From assembly GCA_021741085.1 (NCBI GenBank), contig JAIOYM010000058.1, positions 1-6,765 of the forward strand: DNA of 6,765 nt, written 5' to 3'. The position numbers were made by a program, and so were the translations under genes. Of this stretch, positions 1-6,125 are shown piece after piece. The first letter of the stretch is position 1, and each line of letters opens with the position of its first letter. Source of the DNA: Rickettsiaceae bacterium. GTDB taxonomy: Bacteria > Pseudomonadota > Alphaproteobacteria > Rickettsiales > Rickettsiaceae. The notes beneath the pieces were generated by a model. The model was given only the letters and a program-made list of their open reading frames with translations, searched no databases and was not told where the DNA came from.

Positions 1-242
1 ATGGCTTTTCTCTCGGCACTGCCGCAATGGTTGCTGCAGCCGTAGCCGTTCCTGTAGTAGCTGTTGCTATCGCGACAGCAGATACCGATACTATTGTGAC
101 TATAGCTGGTGATGTTTTGAATACTGTAGTTGATAATGTTGTAAATAGAATTGGAGATATGGCCGAAGTTGCAGTTGAAACTACTACTGGTGTTGGTTGT
201 ATGCTTGGTGTTTCTTCATCATGCAGCGGATCGATTTTATAA
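1..242 (+). CDS. C-terminal end of an unrecognised Ala/Val-rich protein (5' truncated)
   Basis: The frame is open from the window edge (first full codon at base 3) to a TAA at 240-242, leaving about 79 residues. An internal Met codon lies at 27, but no Shine-Dalgarno sequence precedes it, so the real start is probably outside the window. The visible part begins with a hydrophobic Ala/Val stretch of about 22 residues (GTAAMVAAAVAVPVVAVAIA) that could be a membrane segment. A Thr/Asp/Val-rich stretch follows, with Val spacing compatible with an amphipathic helix (VLNTVVDNVVNRIGDMAEVAVE). The tail is Gly/Ser-rich with two Cys, ending SSSCSGSIL. I do not recognise a family. The base composition is less A/T-biased than in the genes further right. 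It could be the end of a membrane or secreted protein. That it is coding at all rests on the open frame and the non-random amino-acid pattern. Confidence 0.5.
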   Translation, partial: GFSLGTAAMVAAAVAVPVVAVAIATADTDTIVTIAGDVLNTVVDNVVNRIGDMAEVAVETTTGVGCMLGVSSSCSGSIL

Positions 243-393
243 TCTGATTCTTAAGTGGAGTAATCAAAACTTCTCTTGAAATTGTAGAAAGGAGTTGTTT
301 ATTGTGGATTTTTAGACTCTTAACAGAGCAGGCGCGCCCGAGTATTCTATTGTTGTGGCCTTTACGAAGGTAAAATATTATTTTTGCACGCTG

Positions 394-430
394 CTCTTTG
401 CCTTGGCAAAGGAGGTATACGAAAATAATG
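394..430 (+). promoter_or_regulatory. Hairpin occluding a strong Shine-Dalgarno-like sequence
   Basis: CTC-TTTGCC (394-402) pairs with GGCAAA-G-GAG (405-414) across a two-base centre. The core CTTTGCC/GGCAAAG is perfect and there is one bulged G. The right arm contains most of AAAGGAGGT (408-416), a near-ideal ribosome binding site, and an ATG lies 12 bases beyond it at 428-430. That frame stops after 11 codons at 461-463. It could be the leader of a decayed gene, a short regulatory leader peptide, or chance. Only the pairing and the SD match are seen; any function is inference. Confidence 0.2.
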
Positions 431-479
431 TTTTGCTCTAGCCTTGGTTTGATAATACGGTAGTTCGGCTGCTTGGCTA

Positions 480-594
480 AGCTTGCGAACCAGCGTGGTG
501 ATCCAGTTATTAACTTCTTTTAAAATTGTATGTAGAAGAGTCGGTTGTCCTGGATTGCCACGCACGCATCGCTTCGCTTGCGGCTCGCAATGAC
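480..594 (+). repeat. Truncated palindromic element, left copy
   Basis: Bases 480-549 match the left arm and spacer of the elements at 6126-6243, 6323-6441 and 6522-6636, from AGCTTGCGAACC through GTATGTAGAAGAGTC. Bases 550-594 match the right arm. The first 14 or so bases of the left arm (GTCATCACGAGCGT) are missing and replaced by unrelated sequence, so this copy is broken inside its left arm. The right-arm hairpin keeps ATTGC (554-558) pairing with GCAAT (587-591). Its loop is longer than in the other copies, with an extra GC-rich segment that itself folds (CGCA 565-568 with TGCG 579-582). Orientation is the same as in the right-hand array. Confidence 0.85.
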
Positions 595-690
595 GTATTT
601 TTATTACAGCTAGAGGATGTTGCTTCTTATTTATATCTCAGAACTACCTACCAAGTTGTACATAAGCCCATGTCGCAAAACTCTCTCTAA

Positions 691-1638
691 TCAAGCAAGG
701 CTTAAGTGACCAATATTTTCGAATAATAACACGCAAGTTAATGGGATGTAGATTAAAGCTATTAACATAGAAATTAAAAGACTCGTTGCCACCTTTTCCT
801 GAGAGAAGTTCAAAAGATTAGCCATAACTATTGTGTTGGCGGCGATGGGTGCTGTAGCTATTAATTGCAAGGCGTAGTAAACGCTTTGATCAAAGAAGTT
901 AAAAAATAATTTGTCTAAAATTATAAAGCAGTTGATTACTAGTGGATAAAATATAAATTTAGATATGCAGAGGGATATAGTAAATTTTTTATCTACGTAA
1001 AAACTAGTGATGTTAGATACCCCTATGCCAACAACAACCATACCAAGTATAGAATATGCCCCACGCATGTTGTATATAAAATCATCTAGAAAATCAGGTA
1101 ATTGAATTCCAGCAAAACTACATAAACAGCCTAGAGCGAATGCATTCAAGTTTGGCATTCTTACCACTTTGGCTATGCTTTCTTTTGTTGAGGAAAAGCT
1201 GCGCATACATATGTAATAGCCTAAAGAACAATCGTAAATGCTTATGCCAACAACTGCCATCATATACATACTAAGCGTATAATCGTCAAATAGAGCTGTG
1301 GCTATAGGTAGCATAAAATATCCTGTGTTAGCGTTACCAGAGCTGTAAGCTACCATATTTAGAGTGTTGTCTTGAAAATAGCGGCGAAAGAAATAGAAGC
1401 CGAAAATTGCGATGCTGCTAGATATGAAAAATGTAAGCGCTGCAAGTGATAGCGAAGCTAAGCTTAGAGTAGTGTTTGCTGGTATAGAAAAAAATACAAT
1501 AGGTGCTATAAAGTAAAAAAGCAAGTTGGCTATATCCTTACTTCCTATTTTGGCCAATCTTCCAGCACAAAAACCAAGAATTATACTCAAAAGTATCGAT
1601 ATTATTTTAAAAAAAATCAGGCTGAATAAAGCCAACAT
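691..1638 (-). CDS. AEC family (auxin efflux carrier-like) membrane transporter
   Basis: This 315-residue inner-membrane protein has the length and pattern of the AEC family (Mem_trans). About ten hydrophobic segments form two halves around a central polar linker near residues 147-162. Family features visible are the N-terminal half ending in GNANTGYFMLPIATAL (Asn104-Thr105-Gly106, Pro111), the RMPNLNAFALG segment opening the second half, SKFIFYPLV, and APIAANTIVMANLLNFSQ (about 263-280) followed by a helix ending ALIYIPL. Bacterial members export or import small organic anions such as malate or malonate; the substrate cannot be told here. AAAGG (complement of 1649-1653) lies 10 bases before the ATG and supports this start. 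The gene follows yciB by 18 bases and is probably co-transcribed. It ends in TGA at 691-693 with no terminator seen before the palindromic element. Confidence 0.88.
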   Translation of the reverse strand: MLALFSLIFFKIISILLSIILGFCAGRLAKIGSKDIANLLFYFIAPIVFFSIPANTTLSLASLSLAALTFFISSSIAIFGFYFFRRYFQDNTLNMVAYSSGNANTGYFMLPIATALFDDYTLSMYMMAVVGISIYDCSLGYYICMRSFSSTKESIAKVVRMPNLNAFALGCLCSFAGIQLPDFLDDFIYNMRGAYSILGMVVVGIGVSNITSFYVDKKFTISLCISKFIFYPLVINCFIILDKLFFNFFDQSVYYALQLIATAPIAANTIVMANLLNFSQEKVATSLLISMLIALIYIPLTCVLLFENIGHLSLA

Positions 1639-1656
1639 TTTTATTTAACCTTTAAT

Positions 1657-2187
1657 TTATTTGGTTTCTATGTAATTACTTCGGATAAATGGAATTTGTG
1701 TTGCTATAAATAATAAGGTTATAGGAGTCATGCCGAATACTTTAAAATTCACCCAGAAATTTTCTGTTTGCGTTCTCCAGACGATTTCATTAAGTATGGC
1801 CATACCAAAAAAATAGCACGAAAACCTAAAGGCCAGAGTTCCCCAGGCTTCTTCTTTAAGAGGTAACGACTTGCCTAGAACATTTTTCAAGTAATGCTTT
1901 TTTTTGTAACTATCTATTAACAAACTCGTTCCGAATATAAGATAGACTATTGTTGGCTTCATTTTCATATATTTCGGATCGCTGCTATAAATTGTTGTTA
2001 TGCCTAAGAATATAAGGATGGCACCTGAAATTAATAGGGGTAAAGATAGTTTTTTATCCAAAAAATAGCTAGTTGCCAAACAAAACAAAGTAACTGAAAT
2101 CATTATAGTGGTTGCTAAGATGAAATTAGACAATTTATAAGTTGCAAAAAACGCGATAATTGGACCTAATTCAAAAAGTAGTTTCAT
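1657..2187 (-). CDS. yciB: Inner-membrane septation/envelope protein YciB (IspZ, intracellular septation protein A)
   Basis: The 176 residues match the YciB/IspZ family along their whole length; the E. coli protein is 179 residues. Recognisable blocks are the start MKLLFELGPIIAFFATYKL, the central KPTIVYLIFGTSLLI, LGKSLPLKEEAWGTL (about 104-118) and the C-terminal ILNEIVWR...FWVNFKVFGMTPITLLF (about 131-159). About five membrane segments are expected. The family acts in the inner membrane, is linked to cell-envelope synthesis and division, and was first named from a Shigella mutant defective in intracellular septation. The molecular function is unsettled. The start agrees with the family start, although no good Shine-Dalgarno sequence precedes it; the upstream bases are an alternating TA run (2197-2209). 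It lies 107 bases after the FTR1 gene and 18 bases before the AEC gene. Confidence 0.93.
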   Translation of the reverse strand: MKLLFELGPIIAFFATYKLSNFILATTIMISVTLFCLATSYFLDKKLSLPLLISGAILIFLGITTIYSSDPKYMKMKPTIVYLIFGTSLLIDSYKKKHYLKNVLGKSLPLKEEAWGTLAFRFSCYFFGMAILNEIVWRTQTENFWVNFKVFGMTPITLLFIATQIPFIRSNYIETK

Positions 2188-2294
2188 AATTTTGATGATA
2201 TATATATATTAGCAATTGATAGACAGATTATACATGAAATATTAATTTATCGCTACCACAAATTACGAATAATATATCAATTTTCATTGAGTTA
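2188..2294 (-). promoter_or_regulatory. Gap between FTR1 gene and yciB, possible internal promoter
   Basis: This 107-base A/T-rich gap is the longest within the minus-strand gene block and could separate two transcription units. It contains an alternating TA run at about 2197-2209, just upstream of yciB, which offers several TATA-like -10 matches on the minus strand but no clear -35. No hairpin terminator for the FTR1 gene was found. Whether yciB and the AEC gene have their own promoter is undecided. Confidence 0.25.
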
Positions 2295-3143
2295 TTAGGC
2301 TTTGTACGTGGTTTTATTAGCTTGCCCACGTAATTTATAGTGCCTACTAAGCAATAAAAGAGAAATAAAAACGGATATATATACAATTAATTCTATTAAG
2401 GTCATGCGTGAATTATAACCTACTAGTGTTTTTAAAAAAGATCCAATATAGCCTTTGTCAGATAGTATTGAACTTAAATCCCATACTACTTCTTTACCAA
2501 CAGAAATAACACCGCAAGATAACAGTAATTTTACTGCTTCGGCTGCTATTGAAGCTGCTACCATTATTAATAATATAGAAGAAAGTTCGAAAATAAACTT
2601 CCTTGCAAATTTCAGCAATCCTTTGTAAATTAATGCTCCAAAAGCTAAACCAGCTGCAGAAGCTATAGCTACACCGCCAACATAATCTAGTAAATTAAGT
2701 TTTTTTACCGCTGCAAAACTGTAAGCTATTAGTAATATTTCGGCCCCTTCTCGAAATATACTTGTGGCAACTATTGTTATTAACGCAAGCTTAAATGCAA
2801 AGTGATTGTGAATTTGCTTTGCGGCATTGTTAATATTTGCAAAAATATTGTTACGATTTTGTATCCAGCATACCGTAACACCAAGGGTAATAACTGTTAT
2901 AATACATACGCAGGCATCAAAAACTTCTTGTCCTAGTCCGTCTAGAGAATCGGATATAGTTTTCAAAAAAACCGCTATCAAAGATGAGCTAATTACACCT
3001 ACTATAATACCTATGGTGATATAGTAGCGAGAGTTCTTTATTTTATCGGTTGCGGCTAAAATAATTCCCAGTAGTAATGAAATCTCCATGGATTCCCTGA
3101 AAATGGCTATGCAGAAACTAGTTAAAGAGGGAGATGCCAACAT
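2295..3143 (-). CDS. FTR1 family iron permease
   Basis: This 282-residue polytopic protein carries the two REXXE iron-binding motifs that define FTR1/EfeU permeases: R16-E17-S-M-E20 in the first membrane segment and R131-E132-G-A-E135 in the fourth. Seven hydrophobic segments can be drawn at about 9-31, 38-60, 74-95, 116-140, 153-175, 183-208 and 247-266. The C-terminal part has the usual family pattern, a Trp-Asp segment (VVWDLSSIL) then IGSFLKTLVGYNSR before the last helix. FTR1 proteins move iron across the inner membrane, in other systems after oxidation by a partner protein. Here the partner is probably the cupredoxin-like lipoprotein encoded 9 bases upstream, an arrangement known for FTR1 genes. 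The start has only a weak ribosome binding site, so translation may be coupled to the upstream gene. No EfeO M75 domain, EfeB or multicopper oxidase gene is in the window. Confidence 0.93.
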   Translation of the reverse strand: MLASPSLTSFCIAIFRESMEISLLLGIILAATDKIKNSRYYITIGIIVGVISSSLIAVFLKTISDSLDGLGQEVFDACVCIITVITLGVTVCWIQNRNNIFANINNAAKQIHNHFAFKLALITIVATSIFREGAEILLIAYSFAAVKKLNLLDYVGGVAIASAAGLAFGALIYKGLLKFARKFIFELSSILLIMVAASIAAEAVKLLLSCGVISVGKEVVWDLSSILSDKGYIGSFLKTLVGYNSRMTLIELIVYISVFISLLLLSRHYKLRGQANKTTYKA

Positions 3144-3152
3144 ATTGTTTTG

Positions 3153-3488
3153 TTATTTTACTATTATTTTACCTTGAGCGGTGTCTTTGTTAAAATCTCC
3201 AAAAAAATGGTATATACCAGCGCTAAGAGGAGCAAATATAACCTTTATTGAACTATTGGGTGGAACAAGTTTTTCTCTATGTAAATCTTCACTTTCAAAT
3301 TCTTCTGCCGAAGAATCATGATTTATTACTTCCAATATGATTTTTCTACCAGCTTCTACTTCTATTACCTCGGGATAAAATTTGCGATCTTTTATTTCTG
3401 TTTTAACAAAAATACTATTGCTGTCGTTACCACAACTAGTTAAAAATAGAAATAAAAATAGGACAAAAAAATTTTCTAAATACTGCAT
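3153..3488 (-). CDS. Cupredoxin-like lipoprotein, partner of FTR1 iron permease
   Basis: The 111-residue product begins with a hydrophobic signal segment ending in a lipobox, LTSC-G, with the lipidated Cys at residue 19. The mature protein should be anchored in the membrane on the periplasmic side. Residues 28-111 form one small beta-rich cupredoxin-like domain of the type found beside FTR1 permeases: FYPEVIEVEAGRKI, VINHDSSAEEFES (54-66), LHREKLVPP, and LSAGIYHFFGDFN with TAQGKIIV at the end. Such proteins are thought to bind metal and oxidise or deliver iron to the permease. In family members I recall, the FGDF is followed by His; here residue 100 is Asn, and no Cys remains in the mature domain, so a classical type I copper site is unlikely. 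The gene is first in the leftward operon and starts 196 bases from hscB. Confidence 0.82.
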   Translation of the reverse strand: MQYLENFFVLFLFLFLTSCGNDSNSIFVKTEIKDRKFYPEVIEVEAGRKIILEVINHDSSAEEFESEDLHREKLVPPNSSIKVIFAPLSAGIYHFFGDFNKDTAQGKIIVK

Positions 3489-3529
3489 ATATTATGGCGT
3501 TAATTTTTTAGAATTTTTGAGCTACAATA

Positions 3530-3568
3530 ATTATAGATAATTTTACATTAAAGCAGATTAGTTTACAA
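3530..3568 (-). promoter_or_regulatory. Candidate promoter for the lipoprotein-FTR1 operon
   Basis: On the minus strand a perfect TATAAT (complement of 3530-3535) lies 41 bases upstream of the lipoprotein start, but without a good -35 at normal spacing. Slightly further up, TTGTAA (complement of 3563-3568) is 17 bases from TAAAAT (complement of 3540-3545), a well-spaced alternative that overlaps the TTTACA motifs. A repressor bound to those motifs would block it. Assigned by eye in A/T-rich DNA, so weak. Confidence 0.3.
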
Positions 3569-3579
3569 ACGCTAAATCA

Positions 3580-3610
3580 TTGTAAAAATAAAATAATTAT
3601 TCAATATAAC
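3580..3610 (+). promoter_or_regulatory. Candidate promoter for hscBA
   Basis: TTGTAA (3580-3585) and TATAAC (3605-3610) are separated by 19 bases, somewhat longer than the usual 17. The -35 lies inside the right half of the TTTACAA/TTGTAAA dyad. TATAG steps in the adjacent 11-bp tandem repeat are alternatives. Confidence is low because chance matches are common at this base composition. Confidence 0.22.
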
Positions 3611-3611
3611 T

Positions 3612-3633
3612 CTTTTCTATAGCTTTTCTATAG
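3612..3633. repeat. Perfect 11-bp tandem repeat upstream of hscB
   Basis: CTTTTCTATAG occurs twice back to back (3612-3622 and 3623-3633), about 50 bases before the hscB start. The 11-bp period is close to one helical turn, so both copies would face the same side of the DNA, as paired protein-binding sites do. Replication slippage is an equally good explanation. Confidence 0.7.
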
Positions 3634-3684
3634 GGTAGTAATTTTGTAGTTTTGATAAAAATCATTAAAGGGATATAAAAATAT

Positions 3685-4164
3685 ATGCTAAATTTTTTTC
3701 AGATATTTAAATTGCCAGAAACTTTTAATATCGATAAAGAATTGCTTGAGGATGTCTATATGTCCCTACAGCGCCAGTACCATCCAGATAAAGCTATTGA
3801 TGAAATTGAGTTAAAACAATATTCACATCTAACAGCAAGTGTGAATAAAGCTTATAAAATTTTATCAGATGATTTAGAGCGCGCTATATATTTGTTGGAA
3901 TGCAAGGGTATTAATCTGGATATATACAGTAAAGATCAGTCATTGTTAATGGAAATTTGGCAGTATTATGAAGATTTTGATCAACTGGATGAAAAAACAG
4001 AATTAGAGAATTTGTCAAAAAAAATTATTGAAGAAAAAAACAAGATAACTGATGAGTTGAATGAACTTTTCTCTAATAATCTAGATTCAGCTGGAAAATT
4101 TACCATGTTGCTAAAATATTATGTTAATCTACTACAAAATATAAAAATAAAAATGCAATTATAA
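3685..4164 (+). CDS. hscB: Fe-S cluster assembly co-chaperone HscB (J-domain protein)
   Basis: The 159-residue protein fits the HscB family (E. coli 171 residues). An N-terminal J domain begins with the characteristic MLNFFQIFKLPETFNID and carries the HPD motif at His33-Pro34-Asp35, which stimulates the HscA ATPase. LTASVNKAYKILSDDLERAIYLLECKGINL (about 49-78) links into a C-terminal helical bundle rich in Leu, Ile, Lys and Glu, the part that in the family binds IscU. HscB brings loaded IscU to HscA in the cytoplasm. AAAGGGA at 3667-3673 serves as ribosome binding site with rather long spacing (about 12 bases), and the start agrees with the family start. The stop overlaps the hscA start by one base, so the two are translationally coupled. 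The other isc genes (iscS, iscU, iscA) are not adjacent. Confidence 0.95.
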   Translation: MLNFFQIFKLPETFNIDKELLEDVYMSLQRQYHPDKAIDEIELKQYSHLTASVNKAYKILSDDLERAIYLLECKGINLDIYSKDQSLLMEIWQYYEDFDQLDEKTELENLSKKIIEEKNKITDELNELFSNNLDSAGKFTMLLKYYVNLLQNIKIKMQL

Positions 4165-5987
4165 TGAAAGTTATTAATATAGAAGAGCCTAAGACTATAG
4201 TTGAGAATAATGAAAACGCAGGTTTGAGTGTTGGTATAGATTTCGGCACCACAAACTCTCTAGTATCTTATGTTTTTGCTGATAACAAAGCAGTGATTGT
4301 TGGAAATAAAGAAAATAATGGTTTGCTTGCTTCTACAATATTATGGGATGGAAAAGATTTTGTTATAGGTTCTAAAGATAATATTTTAGCATTGCGCTCG
4401 ATAAAGAGGATTATTGGAAAAACTTACTCTGAAATAAAAAACGCTGGAATCTTGCCAAGCTTTTGGGAAAATCAGATGATTGATCATAATAATCAAATAG
4501 CCTTTAGATTTGGAGATAAAATTTTCTCTGCAATAGAGTTGACAAGCAAAATTTTTGTTAAGTTAAAAAACGAAGCCGAAAAAGAGCTCAATTCAGAAAT
4601 CACTCGTTGTGTTTTAACGGTGCCGGCTCATCTAGACGAAATAGGGCGTAATGCAATAAAAAAGTCTGCGGAATTAGCGGGTATAAAAATATTACGTATA
4701 TTAAGCGAGCCTACTTCAGCAGCTTATGCTTATGGGTTAGAGAATAAAAGTCAGGGAACTTATTTAGTGTATGATTTAGGCGGCGGTACTTTTGATCTTT
4801 CTCTTCTTAAGATGCATATGGGTGCTTTTCAGGTAATAGCAACTAGCGGAAATTCTCTACTTGGTGGCGATGATATTGATAGAGATCTTGTTGAATATAT
4901 AATCGCAAAATTGCAGCTTCAAAAAGAATATACAGAAAATAATTACGATCTTTTATGGCGCCAAGCCAAGTTGGCAAAAGAGCTTTTGTCTTTAGAGAAC
5001 AAGGCTACTATTAAAATCGAGGATAAGGTTTTAACTATTACTAAAAATGAGTTAGAGAATATAGCCAATAAATTTATCAATAAAACTTTAAAAATTTTAG
5101 ACAATTTATTGGATGAATATAAAAATAAAGATAGCTTGCATGGCATAATCCTTGTTGGTGGGGCTACTAGAATGCCATTGATTAAAAATGCTCTAAAACA
5201 GCGTATGCCTAATATTGAAATTTTTTCAAATTTAGATCCAGATAAAATTGTTGCTTATGGGGCTGCTTTGCAGGCTTATAATCTCACGCATAAAACAGGT
5301 GATATTTTAATAGACGTGACGCCATTATCTTTAGGTGTAGAAATGCTAAATGGTCTAGTTGAAAGAGTTATAGACAGAAATACGCCAACACCAGCGCGAG
5401 TAACAAAATATTTTACAACGCATGTTGACAACCAAAATGCTATGAGTTTTCACTTATTGCAAGGGGAAAGAGAGTTAGCTCAAGATTGTCGCTCTTTAGC
5501 GCGATTTGAATTAAAAAATCTACCAATTGCAAAAGCTGGTGCATTAAAAATAGCTGTACATCTAAATATTGATGTAGATGGTTTGTTATCAGTAATAGCT
5601 GAGGAAGAAATCACAAAAAATAATTGCCAGATAGAACTTAAACCTAGCTACGGTTTGGATGAAGAATTAGTAGATCAATTTTTAAGTTCTGCTATTGAGC
5701 ATAGTAAAGAAGATTTTGATACTAAGAAACTAATAGAGATAATAGAAAAAGCCAAAAAACTGATAAATTACATTGATCAAATTACTCCCGAGTTAGGCGA
5801 AATAGTTGCTGCTGATAAAATAAGTCAGTTAAATATTTTCCACAAAAAGCTCTTGCACAATTTAGATGGAAAAGATTTTCAAGTAATTAAAGAATACTAT
5901 GATAATTTAGATCAAATATTCACACCTATTGCTGAAGAATTTTTAAATTATAAAACAACAAAGTTACTAGTGGGGAAAGATTTGTAG
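4164..5987 (+). CDS. hscA: Fe-S cluster assembly chaperone HscA (Hsp70 family)
   Basis: At 607 residues this is a full-length HscA (E. coli 616). The nucleotide-binding domain shows VGIDFGTTNSLV (23-34), VPAHLDEIGR, EPTSAAYAYG, LVYDLGGGTFDLS (Asp204, glycines 206-208) and ILVGGATRMP (332-338 core). The linker and substrate-binding domain start near residue 384 with DVTPLSLGVEMLNGLVERVI. HscA is told from DnaK by QGERELAQDCRSLARFEL, VDGLLSVIAEEE and ELKPSYGLDEELV, and by the N-terminal INIEEP block that resembles the HscA start. A helical lid fills about 505-607. HscA uses ATP, with HscB, to release Fe-S clusters from IscU to acceptor proteins in the cytoplasm. The start ATG overlaps the hscB stop (TAATG). 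The ferredoxin gene that often follows hscA is absent; the repeat array begins 23 bases downstream. No T-run terminator is seen. Confidence 0.97.
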   Translation: MKVINIEEPKTIVENNENAGLSVGIDFGTTNSLVSYVFADNKAVIVGNKENNGLLASTILWDGKDFVIGSKDNILALRSIKRIIGKTYSEIKNAGILPSFWENQMIDHNNQIAFRFGDKIFSAIELTSKIFVKLKNEAEKELNSEITRCVLTVPAHLDEIGRNAIKKSAELAGIKILRILSEPTSAAYAYGLENKSQGTYLVYDLGGGTFDLSLLKMHMGAFQVIATSGNSLLGGDDIDRDLVEYIIAKLQLQKEYTENNYDLLWRQAKLAKELLSLENKATIKIEDKVLTITKNELENIANKFINKTLKILDNLLDEYKNKDSLHGIILVGGATRMPLIKNALKQRMPNIEIFSNLDPDKIVAYGAALQAYNLTHKTGDILIDVTPLSLGVEMLNGLVERVIDRNTPTPARVTKYFTTHVDNQNAMSFHLLQGERELAQDCRSLARFELKNLPIAKAGALKIAVHLNIDVDGLLSVIAEEEITKNNCQIELKPSYGLDEELVDQFLSSAIEHSKEDFDTKKLIEIIEKAKKLINYIDQITPELGEIVAADKISQLNIFHKKLLHNLDGKDFQVIKEYYDNLDQIFTPIAEEFLNYKTTKLLVGKDL

Positions 5988-6015
5988 ATTTTTTTGTGTA
6001 TATTGTAAGTTTGTC

Positions 6016-6048
6016 CTGGATTGCCACGCTTTGCAAGCTCGCAATGAC
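6016..6048 (+). repeat. Solitary right arm at the start of the array
   Basis: CTGGATTGCC...GCAATGAC with ATTGC pairing with GCAAT and an inner GCTT-TGC-AAGC hairpin. No left arm precedes it: the sequence before 6011 is the hscA tail. It may be a remnant of an older element, and as the first structure after hscA it could affect the 3' end of the hscBA transcript. Confidence 0.8.
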
Positions 6049-6125
6049 GCTATCACATTACCGCTAGAGGATGTTGCTTTTCTTTGTATTAGAATTGCTT
6101 GAATGCCTATAAGTAATATATTTGT

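Larger units (their letters stand above)
243..690. other. Intergenic region with hairpin and one palindromic element
   Basis: No convincing gene is seen in these 448 bases on either strand. They contain an 8-bp GGCGCGCC palindrome (331-338), a small CCTT-TACG-AAGG hairpin (359-370), a stronger hairpin overlapping a Shine-Dalgarno-like sequence (394-414), and a truncated copy (480-594) of the palindromic element that forms the array at 6011-6636. Homology to the array continues to about 625 (CTAGAGGATGTTGCTT). No tRNA T-arm, 4.5S RNA core or classic hairpin-plus-T-run terminator was found, either for the gene ending at 242 or for the leftward operon ending at 691. Confidence 0.6.
3489..3684. 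promoter_or_regulatory. Divergent promoter region between iron-uptake operon and hscBA
   Basis: These 196 very A/T-rich bases separate two outward-facing units, so they must hold promoters for both. Three copies of a TTTACA motif lie about 20 and 19 bases apart: 3542-3547, 3562-3567 and, inverted, 3581-3586 (TGTAAA). The last two belong to the dyad TTTACAA-N11-TTGTAAA (3562-3586). A short dyad TGAT-AAAA-ATCA (3653-3664) lies just before the hscB ribosome binding site. These are candidate operator sites. None matches a full Fur, IscR, RirA or Irr consensus by eye. Confidence 0.45.

Noticed and set aside
1..45. ATG at base 1 opening a 14-codon frame
   Set aside because: It stops at 43-45; the longer open frame in another phase has a non-random composition and runs to 242.
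331..338. GGCGCGCC palindrome
   Set aside because: Striking in A/T-rich DNA but a single 8-bp site with no associated structure.
443..480. Possible 4.5S RNA or tRNA remnant (GCCTTGG...GGCTGCTTGGC)
   Set aside because: The conserved 4.5S core and the tRNA T-arm are missing and no cloverleaf can be drawn.
362..565. 67-codon open frame on the minus strand
   Set aside because: Its first half is the palindromic element translated and the rest has no recognisable domain or ribosome binding site.
2827..3024. 65-codon plus-strand frame
   Set aside because: It is antisense inside the FTR1 gene, which has clear family motifs.
3507..3513. Irr (ICE) box half-site TTTAGAA
   Set aside because: The second half TTCTAAA is not present at the right spacing, and single heptamers are common in A/T-rich DNA.
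4943..5146. 67-codon minus-strand frame
   Set aside because: It is antisense inside hscA and has no independent support.
6020..6046. Rho-independent terminator after hscA
   Set aside because: The arm forms an imperfect hairpin but no T-run follows, so it is kept only as a repeat arm.
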